Shown: in pieces, positions 31,189 to 40,681 of the stretch
How positions within the stretch are numbered: position 1 is the first letter of the stretch
How the letters are laid out: each line of letters begins with the position of its first letter
From: Rhodospirillales bacterium
GTDB lineage: Bacteria; Pseudomonadota; Alphaproteobacteria; BOG-932; Roseiterribacteraceae
Direction: 5' to 3'
Assembly (NCBI GenBank): GCA_028291365.1
Contig: JAQGIE010000085.1
Location: 1-48,638 of the forward strand
Length of the DNA: 48,638 nucleotides
The notes under the pieces: model-generated
Databases searched by the model: none
Seen by the model: only the letters and a program-made list of their open reading frames with translations
What the model was told of the DNA's origin: nothing
Position numbers and translations under genes: made by a program

Positions 31189-31207
31189 CCAAGATTTGGA
31201 GCAGATC

Positions 31208-31684
31208 GTGCCAGAAACACGCCTCAGCCCGGCAGACCGGAAGATCCTGGAGACGCTCCAGAACGACGGCAGGATCGCCAATGTCGAGCTCGCCGACCGG
31301 ATCGGCCTGTCGCCCAGCCCCTGCCTGCGGCGGGTCCGGCAGCTCGAAGAGCAAGGCATGATCGGCGGCTATGTCGCCCTGCTCGATCGTAAGAAGCTCG
31401 GGCTCGACGTGGTCGCCTTCGTCGAGGTCCAGGTCGAACGTCATTCCGACGCGCTCGCCGACGCGTTTCGCGACGCGGCGGCGGCGGAGCCCGAAGTCGT
31501 CGCGGTGCACATGATGACCGGCGCGTTCGACTATCTGCTCAAAGTCGTCGTGCCGACGCTCGACGATTACGCGCAGTTCGCGCGGCAGAAGCTGCTCAAG
31601 ATGCCGGGCGTGAAGGACGTGCGCTCGAGTTTCGTGCTCGAGACCTACAAGGATTCGACGGCCCTGCCGCTGGCGCATCTCTAG
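31208..31684 (+). CDS. Lrp/AsnC-family transcriptional regulator
   Basis: A 158-residue regulator. The N-terminal helix-turn-helix reads [20 protein letters not shown] with [20 protein letters not shown], and the C-terminal RAM (ferredoxin-like) domain spans about 65-150 with the amino-acid-binding loop [17 protein letters not shown] at 31208 has GGAG eight bases upstream; a TTG four codons earlier would overlap that site. It is divergent from hpd, and homologues in this position commonly activate aromatic-amino-acid breakdown. Ligand not determined. Confidence 0.92.
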   Translation: MPETRLSPADRKILETLQNDGRIANVELADRIGLSPSPCLRRVRQLEEQGMIGGYVALLDRKKLGLDVVAFVEVQVERHSDALADAFRDAAAAEPEVVAVHMMTGAFDYLLKVVVPTLDDYAQFARQKLLKMPGVKDVRSSFVLETYKDSTALPLAHL

Positions 31685-31793
31685 CGAGGCGCAATTGGCG
31701 GAAAGCGGCCAGCGGCAGATCATCGCGGGGGCCAGCGCCGGCGCACGCCGCGCCTAGTTCATTGCCGCATCTTCCGCCGCTCCTTCGCATGAA

Positions 31794-33770
31794 ATGGCAC
31801 TCATGAACTGGCTTGTCGCGCGCTTCGCCGTCGGATTCGGCCTCGTGGCGATTGCGTTGGCCGTCGCGCCCGCGCCTGCCGCCGCGCAAGCGGGATGCGG
31901 ACCGGTGCCGGGCGCGCTCGAAAACCCACCCGAAGTGGCACGGGTTGCGGGCGGGATTCAGTCGCTTGATCTCGAAGTCCGCCAGGATGGAAACCGGCTC
32001 TGCTTCGTCGATCGCAACAGCAAGGACCGGCCCGGCATCGCGCCGACGATCCGGGTTCGTCCCGGCGAAACGCTGCGCGTGCGCCTGTTCAATCGCATCC
32101 ACGATGTCGCTCCGCTGCGCGCCCTGAGCACGCCCGGCCACCCGACCGACATCGGCGGGATTCCCGATACGCAAGGCGATTTCGAAGTCCGCCCCGGCGC
32201 CTATCATCCGCCGACCGGAAACACGAACCTGCATTTCCACGGGCTGGAAGTGAGGCCAGTGCCGTGCGGTCCCGGCACGTCGCCGGGCGACGACGTCGTT
32301 CGCACCTATTTCGCGCCCGAGGGCACCAAACCGGTGCCGCCGGATGCATGTCAGAGCGCCTACGAGATCCAGATCCCGAAAACGCAGCCAGCGGGACTCT
32401 ATTGGTACCACACGCATCTGCACGGCGAGAGCGAGGCCCAGACATTGCTTGGATTGTCCGGCGCGCTCGTGGTCGAGAACGAGGTCGACGATTCCCGGCG
32501 CCAGCAAGGAATCCCCGACCGACTCCTGATCGTGCGCGACCAGCCGATTCCGGAACCGCCCGAGGCGGCGGCACCGGCGCCGAACGCTTCGGCAGCGGCA
32601 CCTGCAAACACCATGGTTGCAAAGGCTGCGCCGGCCGCGAAGCAAGCGGGCGGAACCGCATCGGCGCTGCCGCAATGCGCGTTCGGCAAATGCATCAACA
32701 CGGCGGCGCAAACCCAATGCTCCGCACCCGATGAGCGCGAGCAGGAAACCATCCTGAGCGTCAACGGGATCTCGATCCGCGATACGCACAACCCGACGGG
32801 AACCGTGCCGGAGATTACGGTTCGCACCGGCAAAGAAGAGCACTGGCGTCTCGTCAATGCCGCGGCGAGTACCTATGTACGCGTGCACCTGGTCGACATC
32901 GACGAGTCCGGCAAGGTTCGGAACGTCCCGTTCGACGTCGCGGCGCTCGACGGTGTTCCGCTCACCGATGCAACCGGCCGGCCGCAGGCGGAGACGCATG
33001 CCGAGCCGATCATGGTGCCCACCGGCGCACGGCTCGAATTCAAGGTCAAACTCGATGCGCCCGCCGCGCAGCATCGCATTGTCCTGCGCACCGAAGCGGT
33101 GGACACGGGTTGCGGCGGCGACCTGATGCCCGCCCGGGATCTGGTTTCGATTCGAACCGAACCCGGGGCGGCCGATGGTTCACCTGCAGCTGCAAGCGCG
33201 CGAGCTCCGGGTCCGGCTGGAGCGGTACAGCGCAGCGACGACGCGCCGTCCGACGGCAAGCCCGTGCGCCAGCGCATTTTCGCCTTCACCGAGTATCCGC
33301 GGCCGAACAGCAGCAAGACGGATTTCACCATCACGGAAGTGTCGCGGCCGGACGCGGTCATCGAACCCTATCCGATGGACCGCATGCCGTCCTCGGTCGT
33401 CGAGGTTCAGCCGGACAGCGTCGAGGACTGGACCATCCTCAACTTCACGCACGAGGTCCACGACTTCCATATCCACCAGCTCCACTTCCGTGTGCTGGAG
33501 AGCCCGGACAAGTTCCTCGAGGGACGCGTCCTGGACACGATCAACCTGCCTGCGGCCTCGCCCGATGCAAACTGGTCAGCAGGCGACGCGGTGACACCCA
33601 GCGTGGCGCGGCTGCGCATGCGCTTCCACCGCAACATCTCGGGCACCTTCGTCTTTCACTGCCATCTTCTCGGGCACGAGGACAAAGGGATGATGGGGCT
33701 CATTCGTGTCGCCGAGCCGGGCGTCGCCCGCCCGTCGATGTCGGACCAAATCCCACCGCATCATCACTGA
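31794..33770 (+). CDS. Multicopper oxidase with a Cys-containing insert
   Basis: A 658-residue exported copper oxidase. A signal peptide occupies about 1-32 (LAVAPAPAAAQA). All four copper motifs are present: NLHFHG, YWYHTHLHGES, HDFHIHQLHF and FHCHLLGHEDKGM. So type 1 and the type 2/3 centre are complete, and the axial ligand is Met. Between the first and second cupredoxin domains (about residues 257-320) lies an Ala/Pro-rich stretch followed by CAFGKCINTAAQTQC, which ordinary oxidases of this group lack. Another Ala/Pro-rich linker is near 465-485. The end is His-rich (PPHHH). Substrate may be a phenol, a metal ion or bilirubin-like. The start may be nine bases later (Met4); no ribosome-binding site is clear. 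Confidence 0.9.
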   Translation: MALMNWLVARFAVGFGLVAIALAVAPAPAAAQAGCGPVPGALENPPEVARVAGGIQSLDLEVRQDGNRLCFVDRNSKDRPGIAPTIRVRPGETLRVRLFNRIHDVAPLRALSTPGHPTDIGGIPDTQGDFEVRPGAYHPPTGNTNLHFHGLEVRPVPCGPGTSPGDDVVRTYFAPEGTKPVPPDACQSAYEIQIPKTQPAGLYWYHTHLHGESEAQTLLGLSGALVVENEVDDSRRQQGIPDRLLIVRDQPIPEPPEAAAPAPNASAAAPANTMVAKAAPAAKQAGGTASALPQCAFGKCINTAAQTQCSAPDEREQETILSVNGISIRDTHNPTGTVPEITVRTGKEEHWRLVNAAASTYVRVHLVDIDESGKVRNVPFDVAALDGVPLTDATGRPQAETHAEPIMVPTGARLEFKVKLDAPAAQHRIVLRTEAVDTGCGGDLMPARDLVSIRTEPGAADGSPAAASARAPGPAGAVQRSDDAPSDGKPVRQRIFAFTEYPRPNSSKTDFTITEVSRPDAVIEPYPMDRMPSSVVEVQPDSVEDWTILNFTHEVHDFHIHQLHFRVLESPDKFLEGRVLDTINLPAASPDANWSAGDAVTPSVARLRMRFHRNISGTFVFHCHLLGHEDKGMMGLIRVAEPGVARPSMSDQIPPHHH

Positions 33771-33894
33771 CGCGCAGATCGGCTGCACGAGCTCGACGCT
33801 TCGCCGCTTCCTCGGCATCCGCCACAAGTTTTTCGGCAACTTTTCCGCCGCGGGGAGTTTGCGACAGCGCCGGGTCTGTTCAAGGAAGCTGAGC

Positions 33895-34665
33895 ATGCAC
33901 GCCCCCTCTGAGGCCGAAACGGCGGAGACTGCACGTGCGTGGTGGCACGGAGCGCACGGGCAACACAGCGACGATGCGGCCGATATCGACCGAGAACTAC
34001 AGCGCGTGTTTGCAGGAGGCTGCCGCGGCCAGGGCCGCCGCCCCTGCATCGCCGACCGAGGCAGCGAAATCATCTCGGCCGGCATGCCGAGCCGCCGGCT
34101 GTGCCGGTTGAATTCGGGTCTGGCCGCTCGGGTTCGCAAGCTTCCGCAAGGACGGCAGGTCATTCTCGACATCTATCGGCCGGGCGATTTCCTGGGGTTG
34201 GATACGCTGTTCTTCGAGCCGGCGCTCGACACCAGCGTGGCACTGACGACGGTCGGCTACGGGTCGATCGAGTCCGCCGCGCTGTGTGAACTGCTGCAGC
34301 AGCCCGCGATCGTGCTGCGGTTGATGGAGCAGCTGGTCGAGGAGAAGCGCCGCATCGACGCGCTCGCAATCTTGCTCGGGCAAGCCAAGGCGCGAGAGCG
34401 TACCGCCGCGCTGCTGCTCGTTCTGTGGCGTCGGCTGCGATTTTCGTCGGGTGATGCCACCGACGGTATACCGCGCACCAGCGCACGCCTGCCGCTCACG
34501 CAGAAACAGATGGCGGACTATCTCGGCGTAAACGTCGTTCATCTGAACCGCACGCTGGCCGATCTGCGCGCCTGCGGGATGGTGCGCTTTCAGGACGGCG
34601 TGATCACCGTCCTGGACCAGTGTGGCCTGGAGCAAATCGCGAACCGGGCCGCTTCACCGGTCTGA
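33895..34665 (+). CDS. Crp/Fnr-family transcriptional regulator
   Basis: A 256-residue protein with a cyclic-nucleotide-binding-like beta-roll (about 50-150, including RKLPQGRQVILDIYRPGDFLG), a long dimer helix, and a C-terminal winged helix PLTQKQMADYLGVNVVHLNR. The recognition helix VVHLNRTLADLR lacks the Glu and Ser of the FNR/FixK E-x-x-S-R signature, so its DNA site is likely to differ from TTGA-N6-TCAA. The FNR-type iron-sulphur Cys cluster is absent. AAGGAAG lies upstream of the ATG at 33895. It follows the multicopper oxidase gene by 124 bases; a functional link is possible but not shown. Confidence 0.9.
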   Translation: MHAPSEAETAETARAWWHGAHGQHSDDAADIDRELQRVFAGGCRGQGRRPCIADRGSEIISAGMPSRRLCRLNSGLAARVRKLPQGRQVILDIYRPGDFLGLDTLFFEPALDTSVALTTVGYGSIESAALCELLQQPAIVLRLMEQLVEEKRRIDALAILLGQAKARERTAALLLVLWRRLRFSSGDATDGIPRTSARLPLTQKQMADYLGVNVVHLNRTLADLRACGMVRFQDGVITVLDQCGLEQIANRAASPV

Positions 34666-34760
34666 TCGACCGACCGGTCGTTCGAAAGACGATTGCCCAC
34701 GCCATCGCGCCTTGCTTTCGCGATCGCGAACCGTTCAGATCCGCGCGGTTCGCGTCCGAG

Positions 34761-35963
34761 GTGCAATTGTCCCGTCCGATATCGATCCCGGCCGCGTCGG
34801 ATCAGCCGTCACGCCTCGAAGCATTGGACGGGTTACGCGGGCTCGCCGCGCTGTGCGTCGTGCTCGGGCACACGATTGCGGTTGCGTTTCCGATCCTGGG
34901 CTGGGGCCCGATTCCGGTCGGCTCGTTCCCCGGCCTGCAGGCGGCGGTATGGAATTCGCCGCTGCAGATCTTCTGCAATGGCGGGCCGTGGGTCTGCGTG
35001 TTCTTCCTGCTGTCGGGATTCGTGCTGTCGCGCGCCGCCGAATTCAGCCGGGCCGATCTCATCACCTTGTCGTTGCGCCGCTATGCGCGCCTCACCGTGC
35101 CGTCTTTCTTCGCGTGCCTGTTCGCGCTCGCCTGCCTGTCGCTCTTTCCCACCTCGGCTGCGCAGATCGAGCGAGCGACCGGCCACACATTTCTCGCCGT
35201 GACCAACGGTGCCCTCGATACCGGCCTGCTGCAGTTCCTGCGCACGACGCTGGTCGAACTCTATCGCGGCAACGTGATCAAGCTCGACCCGCCGCTATGG
35301 ACGATGCGGGTCGAGCTGCTCGGGTCGATCGGCACCTATCTGCTGGTTCGCATGCTGCCGCGCCGCGTGCAGGTCGCAGCCGCTGCGCTCTGGCTGCTGT
35401 TGTGCCTGAAGATCGGCGGGCCGACCCTCTTCTACGCGATGTTCCCCATCGGCCTGATGTTCGAGCGCGCCTGGCGTGCGGGGCATCTGCGCACTCACTC
35501 CTGGATCTGGCTGGTGCCGCTTGCCATCGGCGTCGCGCTGGGCGGCCATCCATGGTTCGTGCCGATGCTGAAACCGTTCGCCGAGCGGTTCGGTGAAGCT
35601 ACCGTCACGAATTTCGTCGCCTCGATCAGCGCGACCGGCCTGTTCCTCACCGTGCTGATCGGCGCACCGGTGCAACGGATTCTGACCTCGGCACCGGCGC
35701 AGTTCGTGGGGCGCAATTCCTTCGCGCTCTATCTGCTGCACTTCCCGTTGCTGGCGGGACCTTTTGCCGCCGCGTGGGCGGCGGAAGCCGCTGCGGGAAA
35801 AATCATCGCCTGGTCGATCGCCGGCGCGTTCTTCGTCACCGTATTCGCCGGCGCCGCGCTGTTCACCCGCGCGATCGACGCGCCGCTGCTCGCGGCACTG
35901 CATCGCGTGGTGCTGTTCCGGCGGCGATCGCTCGTTGCACCGGCCGCTTCACAGCCGCTGTAG
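34761..35963 (+). CDS. Acyltransferase 3 family membrane protein
   Basis: A membrane O-acyltransferase of about 400 residues. The N-terminal signature LEALDGLRGLAALCVVLGHT carries the catalytic-type His and the DGLRG motif. About ten hydrophobic segments follow, such as GPWVCVFFLLSGFVLSRAAE and FALYLLHFPLLAGPFAAAWA, the latter being the family's late YLLHFP motif. The frame is open back to 34620, overlapping the Crp/Fnr gene by 46 bases. I prefer the GTG at 34761, which places the signature about 25 residues in, although its ribosome-binding site is weak. Such proteins acylate exopolysaccharide, lipid A, peptidoglycan or antibiotics; the acceptor is unknown. It converges on the RND gene with a 15-base gap. 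Confidence 0.88.
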   Translation: MQLSRPISIPAASDQPSRLEALDGLRGLAALCVVLGHTIAVAFPILGWGPIPVGSFPGLQAAVWNSPLQIFCNGGPWVCVFFLLSGFVLSRAAEFSRADLITLSLRRYARLTVPSFFACLFALACLSLFPTSAAQIERATGHTFLAVTNGALDTGLLQFLRTTLVELYRGNVIKLDPPLWTMRVELLGSIGTYLLVRMLPRRVQVAAAALWLLLCLKIGGPTLFYAMFPIGLMFERAWRAGHLRTHSWIWLVPLAIGVALGGHPWFVPMLKPFAERFGEATVTNFVASISATGLFLTVLIGAPVQRILTSAPAQFVGRNSFALYLLHFPLLAGPFAAAWAAEAAAGKIIAWSIAGAFFVTVFAGAALFTRAIDAPLLAALHRVVLFRRRSLVAPAASQPL

Positions 35964-35978
35964 CAGGTCTCGCGGCGA

Positions 35979-38900
35979 TCAGTCTCCGGCGCTTGAGACC
36001 TGGACCTGTGCGACGAGTCCGTCGCGCACCCGACGCACGGCCTGCCCGATCCGCCCCATGTACAGGTACACGATCGGCGTCGTGAACAAGGTCAGCACCT
36101 GACTGACCAGCAGCCCGCCGACCATCGCGTAGCCGAGCGGCTGACGGATCTCCGAGCCGGTACCGGTGCCGACCATGAGGGGAATACCACCCAGGACCGC
36201 GCACATCGTCGTCATCAAGATCGGCCGAAAGCGCGACAGGCAGGCCTCGTGCACGGCCTCGACCGGCGTCTTGCCCGCGCGCTCGGCCACCAGCGCGAAA
36301 TCGACCATCATGATGCCGTTCTTTTTTACGATGCCGATCAGCAGCACGATGCCGATGATGCCGATCACATCGAGCGACATGCCGGCCGCCATCAGCATCA
36401 GGAGAGCGCCGACGCCGGCCGACGGCAGCGTCGACAGAATCGTGATCGGATGAATGGCGCTCTCATAGAGCATGCCGAGGATGAGATAGACCGCGACGAG
36501 CGCAGCCGCGATCAGCGCCGGCTGACCGGCCAGCGCCGATTCGTAGGCACTCGCCGTGCCCTGGAAGGCGGCCTGTACGCTCAGCGGCATATGAAGCGCC
36601 GCCACGGCCTGCTGGACATCCGATACCGCGGTACCGATCGACGCGTGCGGCGCCAGATTGAAGGACACCGTCGCCGATGGGAACTGACCCTGGTGGTTGA
36701 CCAGCAACGGTGCCGTGGTCGGCACGGTGTGCGCGATCTGATTCAGCGGCACCGGTTGGCCGGCGGACGACCGCAGATAGATCGAGGCGAGCGCGTCCGG
36801 CCCGCTGCGGAAGGCCGGGTCGACCTCCATGATCACGTAATACTGGTTGAGCGTGGTGAAGACCTTGGTGACGACACGTTGGCCGAAGGCGTCGTCCAGC
36901 GCATTGTCGACGTCCTCGGGCGCGATGCCCAGACGCGACGCAGCATCGCGGTCGATCTCGATGGAGAATTGGAGACCGGCATTCTGCTGGTCGCTGGTCA
37001 CGGCGGTGATGGTGGAAAGCTTGGACAGCGCTGACACGACCTTCGGCGTCCAGGCGGCCAGTTCCCCTGCATTCACGTCGCTCAGCGTATACTGGTATTG
37101 CGTCTTGGAGACGCGCCCGCCGATCGTAATGTCCTGCGAAGCCTGCATGTAGAGGCTGATACCGGTGACCGCCTGCAAGTTCTTGTTCAGCCGCACGATG
37201 ACCTGGTCGGCTGACACGTTCGATCCGCGGCTGCCCTGCGGCTTCAAGGAGATGAACATCCGGCCCTGGTTCGGCGAAGGATTGGTACCGCCAGGCCCGA
37301 CATAGCTCGCCACCGTAGCAACCGCCGGATCCTTGAGAACGACATCCACGAGCTGCCGCTGCTTCGCGGCAAGGGCCGCGGATGAGATGTCCTGCGCCGC
37401 TTCGGTGACGCCGGCGATGAGGCCGGTGTCCTGCTGCGGGAAAAAGCCTTTCGGAATCGCCGTGTACAAATAGCCGGTCACCGCGATCGTGCCGAACATG
37501 ACAAGAAGCGTCAGGCGCTGGTGCCGGAGCACGCAGCTGAGTGCGCGATCATAAGCGCCGGCCAGCCGCTCGAAGCCCGCCTCCAGCAGCCGGTAGAGAA
37601 GCCCATGCCGCGCCTGGCCTTCGGGCACATGCTTGAGCAGATAGGCACACAGCATGGGCGTCAGGGTCAGGGAGACAAAAGCCGACACGCCGATCGCGAC
37701 GGCGACGGTCACGGCGAACTCCTGAAAGAGCTTGCCGACGACGCCGTGCATCAGCAGCAGCGGGATGAAGACGGCGATCAGCGACACCGAGATCGACAGG
37801 ATCGTGAATCCGATCTGGCCGGCGCCCTTGAGTGCGGCATCGAGCGGCTTCATGCCCTGCTCGAGGTGATGGACGATGATCTCGACCATCACGATCGCAT
37901 CGTCGACCACGAAGCCGACCGCGATCGAAAGTGCCATGAGCGAGAGATTGTCGAGCGAATAGCCGAGCACCGCCATGACTGCGAAGGTGCCGACGATCGA
38001 CAGCGGCACCGCGATCCCCGGAATGATGGTCGCCCAGAGATTGCGCAGAAAGACGAGGATCGTCATGACGACCAGCCCGACCGTCAGCATCAGCGTGAAC
38101 TGCACGTCGCTGACCGAGGCGCGGATCGTCGTGGTGCGGTCAGCCACAACCGACACCTTGATCGCTGACGGCAGCGATGCCTCGAGCTGCGGCAGCTGCT
38201 TGTTGATGCTGTCGACGGTCTGGATGACATTGGCGCCGGGCAGACGCTGCACGGCGAGAATGATTCCGGGTTGCCGGCCAAACCACGCTGCGAGCTGATC
38301 GTTCGCCGGACCGATCTCGGCCCGTCCAATGTCGCTGACCCGGATCGGTGCACCGTTCCGGAAACCCACGATGGCGTGATTGAAATCCGCGAGCTTCGTC
38401 AGCTGGTCGTTGGTCTTCAGCGCATAGGACTGCTGCTTGCCTTCGAGCGTTCCCTTGGGGTTGTCGACGGTGATCGTCGACAGGGACATTCTGATTTGGT
38501 CGAGCGTCAGTCCCTGCGCCGCGAGTTGCTGTGGATTGACCTCGACGCGCATGGCCGGCTGTTGCTGGCCGCCGATCGTCACCAGCCCGACGCCCTGCAC
38601 CTGCGAGAGCTTCTGCGCGAGAATGCTCTCGGCATAATCGTCGACCGTGGTCAGCGGCAGCGTGTCGGAGGTGAGCGCCAGGATCAGGATCGGCGTATCG
38701 GCTGGATTGGTCTTCCGGTAGATGGGCGGCGTCGGCATCGTCTTGGGCAGATCGCCCCCGGCCGCGTTGATGGCCGCCTGCACGTCGCCCGCAACCGAAT
38801 CCACCGAGCGTGACGAATCGAACTGCAGCGTCACCTGCGTGAATCCGAGGGCGCTGGCCGAGGTCATCTGCGTCAGACCGGCGATTTCGCCGAATTGCTT

Positions 38901-39128
38901 CTCGAGCGGCGTGGCGACGGACGATGCCATCGTCTGCGGGTCCGCCCCCGGCAGCTGCGCTGTTACCTGGATTGTCGGCAGGTTGACCGACGGCAACGAC
39001 GCGACAGGCAGCGTGCCGTAGGCGATGGTGCCCAGCAGCACGACGCCGACCATCAGCATGAGCGTGGCGATCGGGCGTCGAATGAACGCGTCCGACAGGC
39101 CGCCCTTCACAGCGCTATCCTGGCTCAC
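35979..39128 (-). CDS. RND efflux permease (HAE1/MdtB-C-like)
   Basis: A 1049-residue proton-driven inner-membrane pump, normal length for the family. The N-terminal segment (DAFIRRPIATLMLMVGVVLL) and the porter motif PSVNLPTIQVTAQLPGADPQ are typical of MdtB/MdtC-type drug exporters. Twelve membrane helices are arranged around two large periplasmic loops. The proton-relay Asp pair lies in GFVVDDAIVMVE of helix 4. Its ATG overlaps the stop of the adaptor gene (ATGA). No outer-membrane TolC/OprM gene is in the window, so an external one must serve. Substrates are unknown; several unrelated drugs and bile-salt-like compounds are usual for the class. Confidence 0.94.
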   Translation of the reverse strand: MSQDSAVKGGLSDAFIRRPIATLMLMVGVVLLGTIAYGTLPVASLPSVNLPTIQVTAQLPGADPQTMASSVATPLEKQFGEIAGLTQMTSASALGFTQVTLQFDSSRSVDSVAGDVQAAINAAGGDLPKTMPTPPIYRKTNPADTPILILALTSDTLPLTTVDDYAESILAQKLSQVQGVGLVTIGGQQQPAMRVEVNPQQLAAQGLTLDQIRMSLSTITVDNPKGTLEGKQQSYALKTNDQLTKLADFNHAIVGFRNGAPIRVSDIGRAEIGPANDQLAAWFGRQPGIILAVQRLPGANVIQTVDSINKQLPQLEASLPSAIKVSVVADRTTTIRASVSDVQFTLMLTVGLVVMTILVFLRNLWATIIPGIAVPLSIVGTFAVMAVLGYSLDNLSLMALSIAVGFVVDDAIVMVEIIVHHLEQGMKPLDAALKGAGQIGFTILSISVSLIAVFIPLLLMHGVVGKLFQEFAVTVAVAIGVSAFVSLTLTPMLCAYLLKHVPEGQARHGLLYRLLEAGFERLAGAYDRALSCVLRHQRLTLLVMFGTIAVTGYLYTAIPKGFFPQQDTGLIAGVTEAAQDISSAALAAKQRQLVDVVLKDPAVATVASYVGPGGTNPSPNQGRMFISLKPQGSRGSNVSADQVIVRLNKNLQAVTGISLYMQASQDITIGGRVSKTQYQYTLSDVNAGELAAWTPKVVSALSKLSTITAVTSDQQNAGLQFSIEIDRDAASRLGIAPEDVDNALDDAFGQRVVTKVFTTLNQYYVIMEVDPAFRSGPDALASIYLRSSAGQPVPLNQIAHTVPTTAPLLVNHQGQFPSATVSFNLAPHASIGTAVSDVQQAVAALHMPLSVQAAFQGTASAYESALAGQPALIAAALVAVYLILGMLYESAIHPITILSTLPSAGVGALLMLMAAGMSLDVIGIIGIVLLIGIVKKNGIMMVDFALVAERAGKTPVEAVHEACLSRFRPILMTTMCAVLGGIPLMVGTGTGSEIRQPLGYAMVGGLLVSQVLTLFTTPIVYLYMGRIGQAVRRVRDGLVAQVQVSSAGD

Positions 39129-40324
39129 GGCTGAATCCCCAACATGTTGGTCTGCGCGTTCTTGAGCACGGGCGTGTTGTTGGGGTCGGCTGGCTGTCCC
39201 GTCACGACATGATCACCGGCCTTCAGGCCGTATTGCCCATCGGTCACCACCGTCTCGCCTTCGGTGAGGCCGGTGTCGACGAGGGCCGTGCCGTGCATCA
39301 TCTGTTTCACCTGGACCGGCTGCGGCGTGGTGGTGCCATCCGGATGCACGACCCACACATAGGTCCCATCGGTGCCGTTGGCGCCGCGTTGGACCGCTGC
39401 CGCGGGCACGGTGAGCCCGTCATGCTGGGTTGCCAGGATCAATCTGATTTCGGCGAATTCACCCGGCCACAGCAGCTTCATTTGATTCGGAAAATCCGCT
39501 CGAAGCGTGATCGTACCGCTGGCCGCGTCGACTTGGTTGTTGACCGTCTCGAGCGTGCCGACATCGAGCCTGACCTTGCCGTCCTGCGACCAGGCCTCGA
39601 CGGTCAGGCCGGATTTTCCGGCAGCCGAGAGATGCGTCTGGACCTCCGGCAACGCCGCCTGCGGGAGGGTGAACAACGATGCAATCGGCTGGATCTGCGT
39701 AATGTTCACCAGGCCGGTCGCGTCGGTCGGATGCACGACGTTGCCCTCGTCGACGAGACGAAGACTCGCGACGCCGCTGATCGGCGCCGTGATCGTCGTG
39801 TAATCGACGAGGATCTGATCCTGGTCGATGGCCGCCTGATCGGCCTTCAGCGTCGCCTGGTCCTGGGCAACCATGGCCTGTTGCGTGTCGACCGACTGCA
39901 CGGTCGCGTAACCCTGGCGCGCCAGCGGCATATAGCGATTGAGGTTGGACACGGCATTCGCGAGATGCGCTTTGTCGCGCGCCAGGATCGCCTGGTCCTG
40001 CTCGAGCTTCGCCTGATACGGCCGAGGGTCGATCTTCACCAGAAGATCGCCTTTCCCCACGACCTCGCCCTGCTTGTAGGCGATGCGCTGGATCTGACCT
40101 TCGACCTGCGTGCGAACCAGAACCGCGTTGAACGCCTGGATGCGCCCAAGCCCATCTTGTTCGATCGGTACATCGCCCTTGGCGACCTTCGTCGTGGCGA
40201 CCGGCACTGAGGGATCGGCCGGCGGCGTTGCCGCCACTGACGTTTCCCGGTTGAACAGGAACGGACCTGCCATGCCGGCGGCGCCCACGACCAGGGCGAC
40301 GGCGATCAGAAGCCTAACGCGCAT
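39125..40324 (-). CDS. RND efflux periplasmic adaptor (MdtA-like)
   Basis: A 399-residue membrane-fusion protein. One membrane or signal segment at 3-25 (RLLIAVALVVGAAGMAGPFL) is followed by the lipoyl half (IQAFNAVLVRTQVEGQIQRI), a helical hairpin (about 100-165, LEQDQAILARDKAHLANAVS), the second lipoyl half and beta-barrel (TITAPISGVASLRLVDEGNV), and a membrane-proximal domain. The second ATG (40324) has GAGG six bases upstream; a first ATG four codons earlier has none. The gene precedes and overlaps the pump gene. A 15-bp palindrome 133 bases upstream may be the operon's operator. Confidence 0.92.
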   Translation of the reverse strand: MRVRLLIAVALVVGAAGMAGPFLFNRETSVAATPPADPSVPVATTKVAKGDVPIEQDGLGRIQAFNAVLVRTQVEGQIQRIAYKQGEVVGKGDLLVKIDPRPYQAKLEQDQAILARDKAHLANAVSNLNRYMPLARQGYATVQSVDTQQAMVAQDQATLKADQAAIDQDQILVDYTTITAPISGVASLRLVDEGNVVHPTDATGLVNITQIQPIASLFTLPQAALPEVQTHLSAAGKSGLTVEAWSQDGKVRLDVGTLETVNNQVDAASGTITLRADFPNQMKLLWPGEFAEIRLILATQHDGLTVPAAAVQRGANGTDGTYVWVVHPDGTTTPQPVQVKQMMHGTALVDTGLTEGETVVTDGQYGLKAGDHVVTGQPADPNNTPVLKNAQTNMLGIQP

Positions 40325-40681
40325 CCTCGACCTCATTCAGTGTGCGGCGTGCCGCCGCGTCACGTCGGCAGTCTTCCGCCGGCTTCAAGCGACGTCTCGA
40401 ATGCTGAAGATTGAGGAGGATCGGCGACTCATCCAATGCGCACTCGGCACGGCATCATGTCCGCCGGACATAATGGGCGACGTGCTGACCGCCGGAATTC
40501 ACGCGCGCCGCTCCAGAAGCAGGCGATCACACCGATCCGTGCGATGCCTGCTGCTGTAGCGCCTGAAGATCTGATCGCATAACGCAGCTACGCAGCTGCT
40601 CTCCACATTGCGCGGCGGTGGGGCGGCGACGCACAGAATCGCGTCGGGAAAATCCGCGCACCCGGTCCGCGATGCCGCCGG
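40325..40681. other. Intergenic region of 357 bases, no gene seen
   Basis: It separates the start of the efflux operon from the end of the GT4 gene at 40682, both on the minus strand. Besides the palindrome at 40457-40471 I see no convincing coding frame or terminator. Several short frames run through it but lack ribosome-binding sites and protein-like composition. Confidence 0.6.
40457..40471. promoter_or_regulatory. Perfect 15-bp palindrome upstream of the efflux operon
   Basis: ATGTCCGCCGGACAT has 7-bp perfect arms around one base. It lies 133 bases before the adaptor start, a usual position for a TetR- or MerR-type operator. No regulator gene is adjacent, so the partner is unknown. Confidence 0.4.

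Noticed and set aside
34671-34680. CGACCGGTCG palindrome before the acyltransferase gene
   Set aside because: Ten-base GC-rich palindromes are expected by chance here, and it has no extended symmetry.
34620-34760. Longer acyltransferase N-terminus from a GTG at 34620
   Set aside because: It would overlap the Crp/Fnr gene by 46 bases and add a charged, non-membrane lead absent from the family; not fully excluded.
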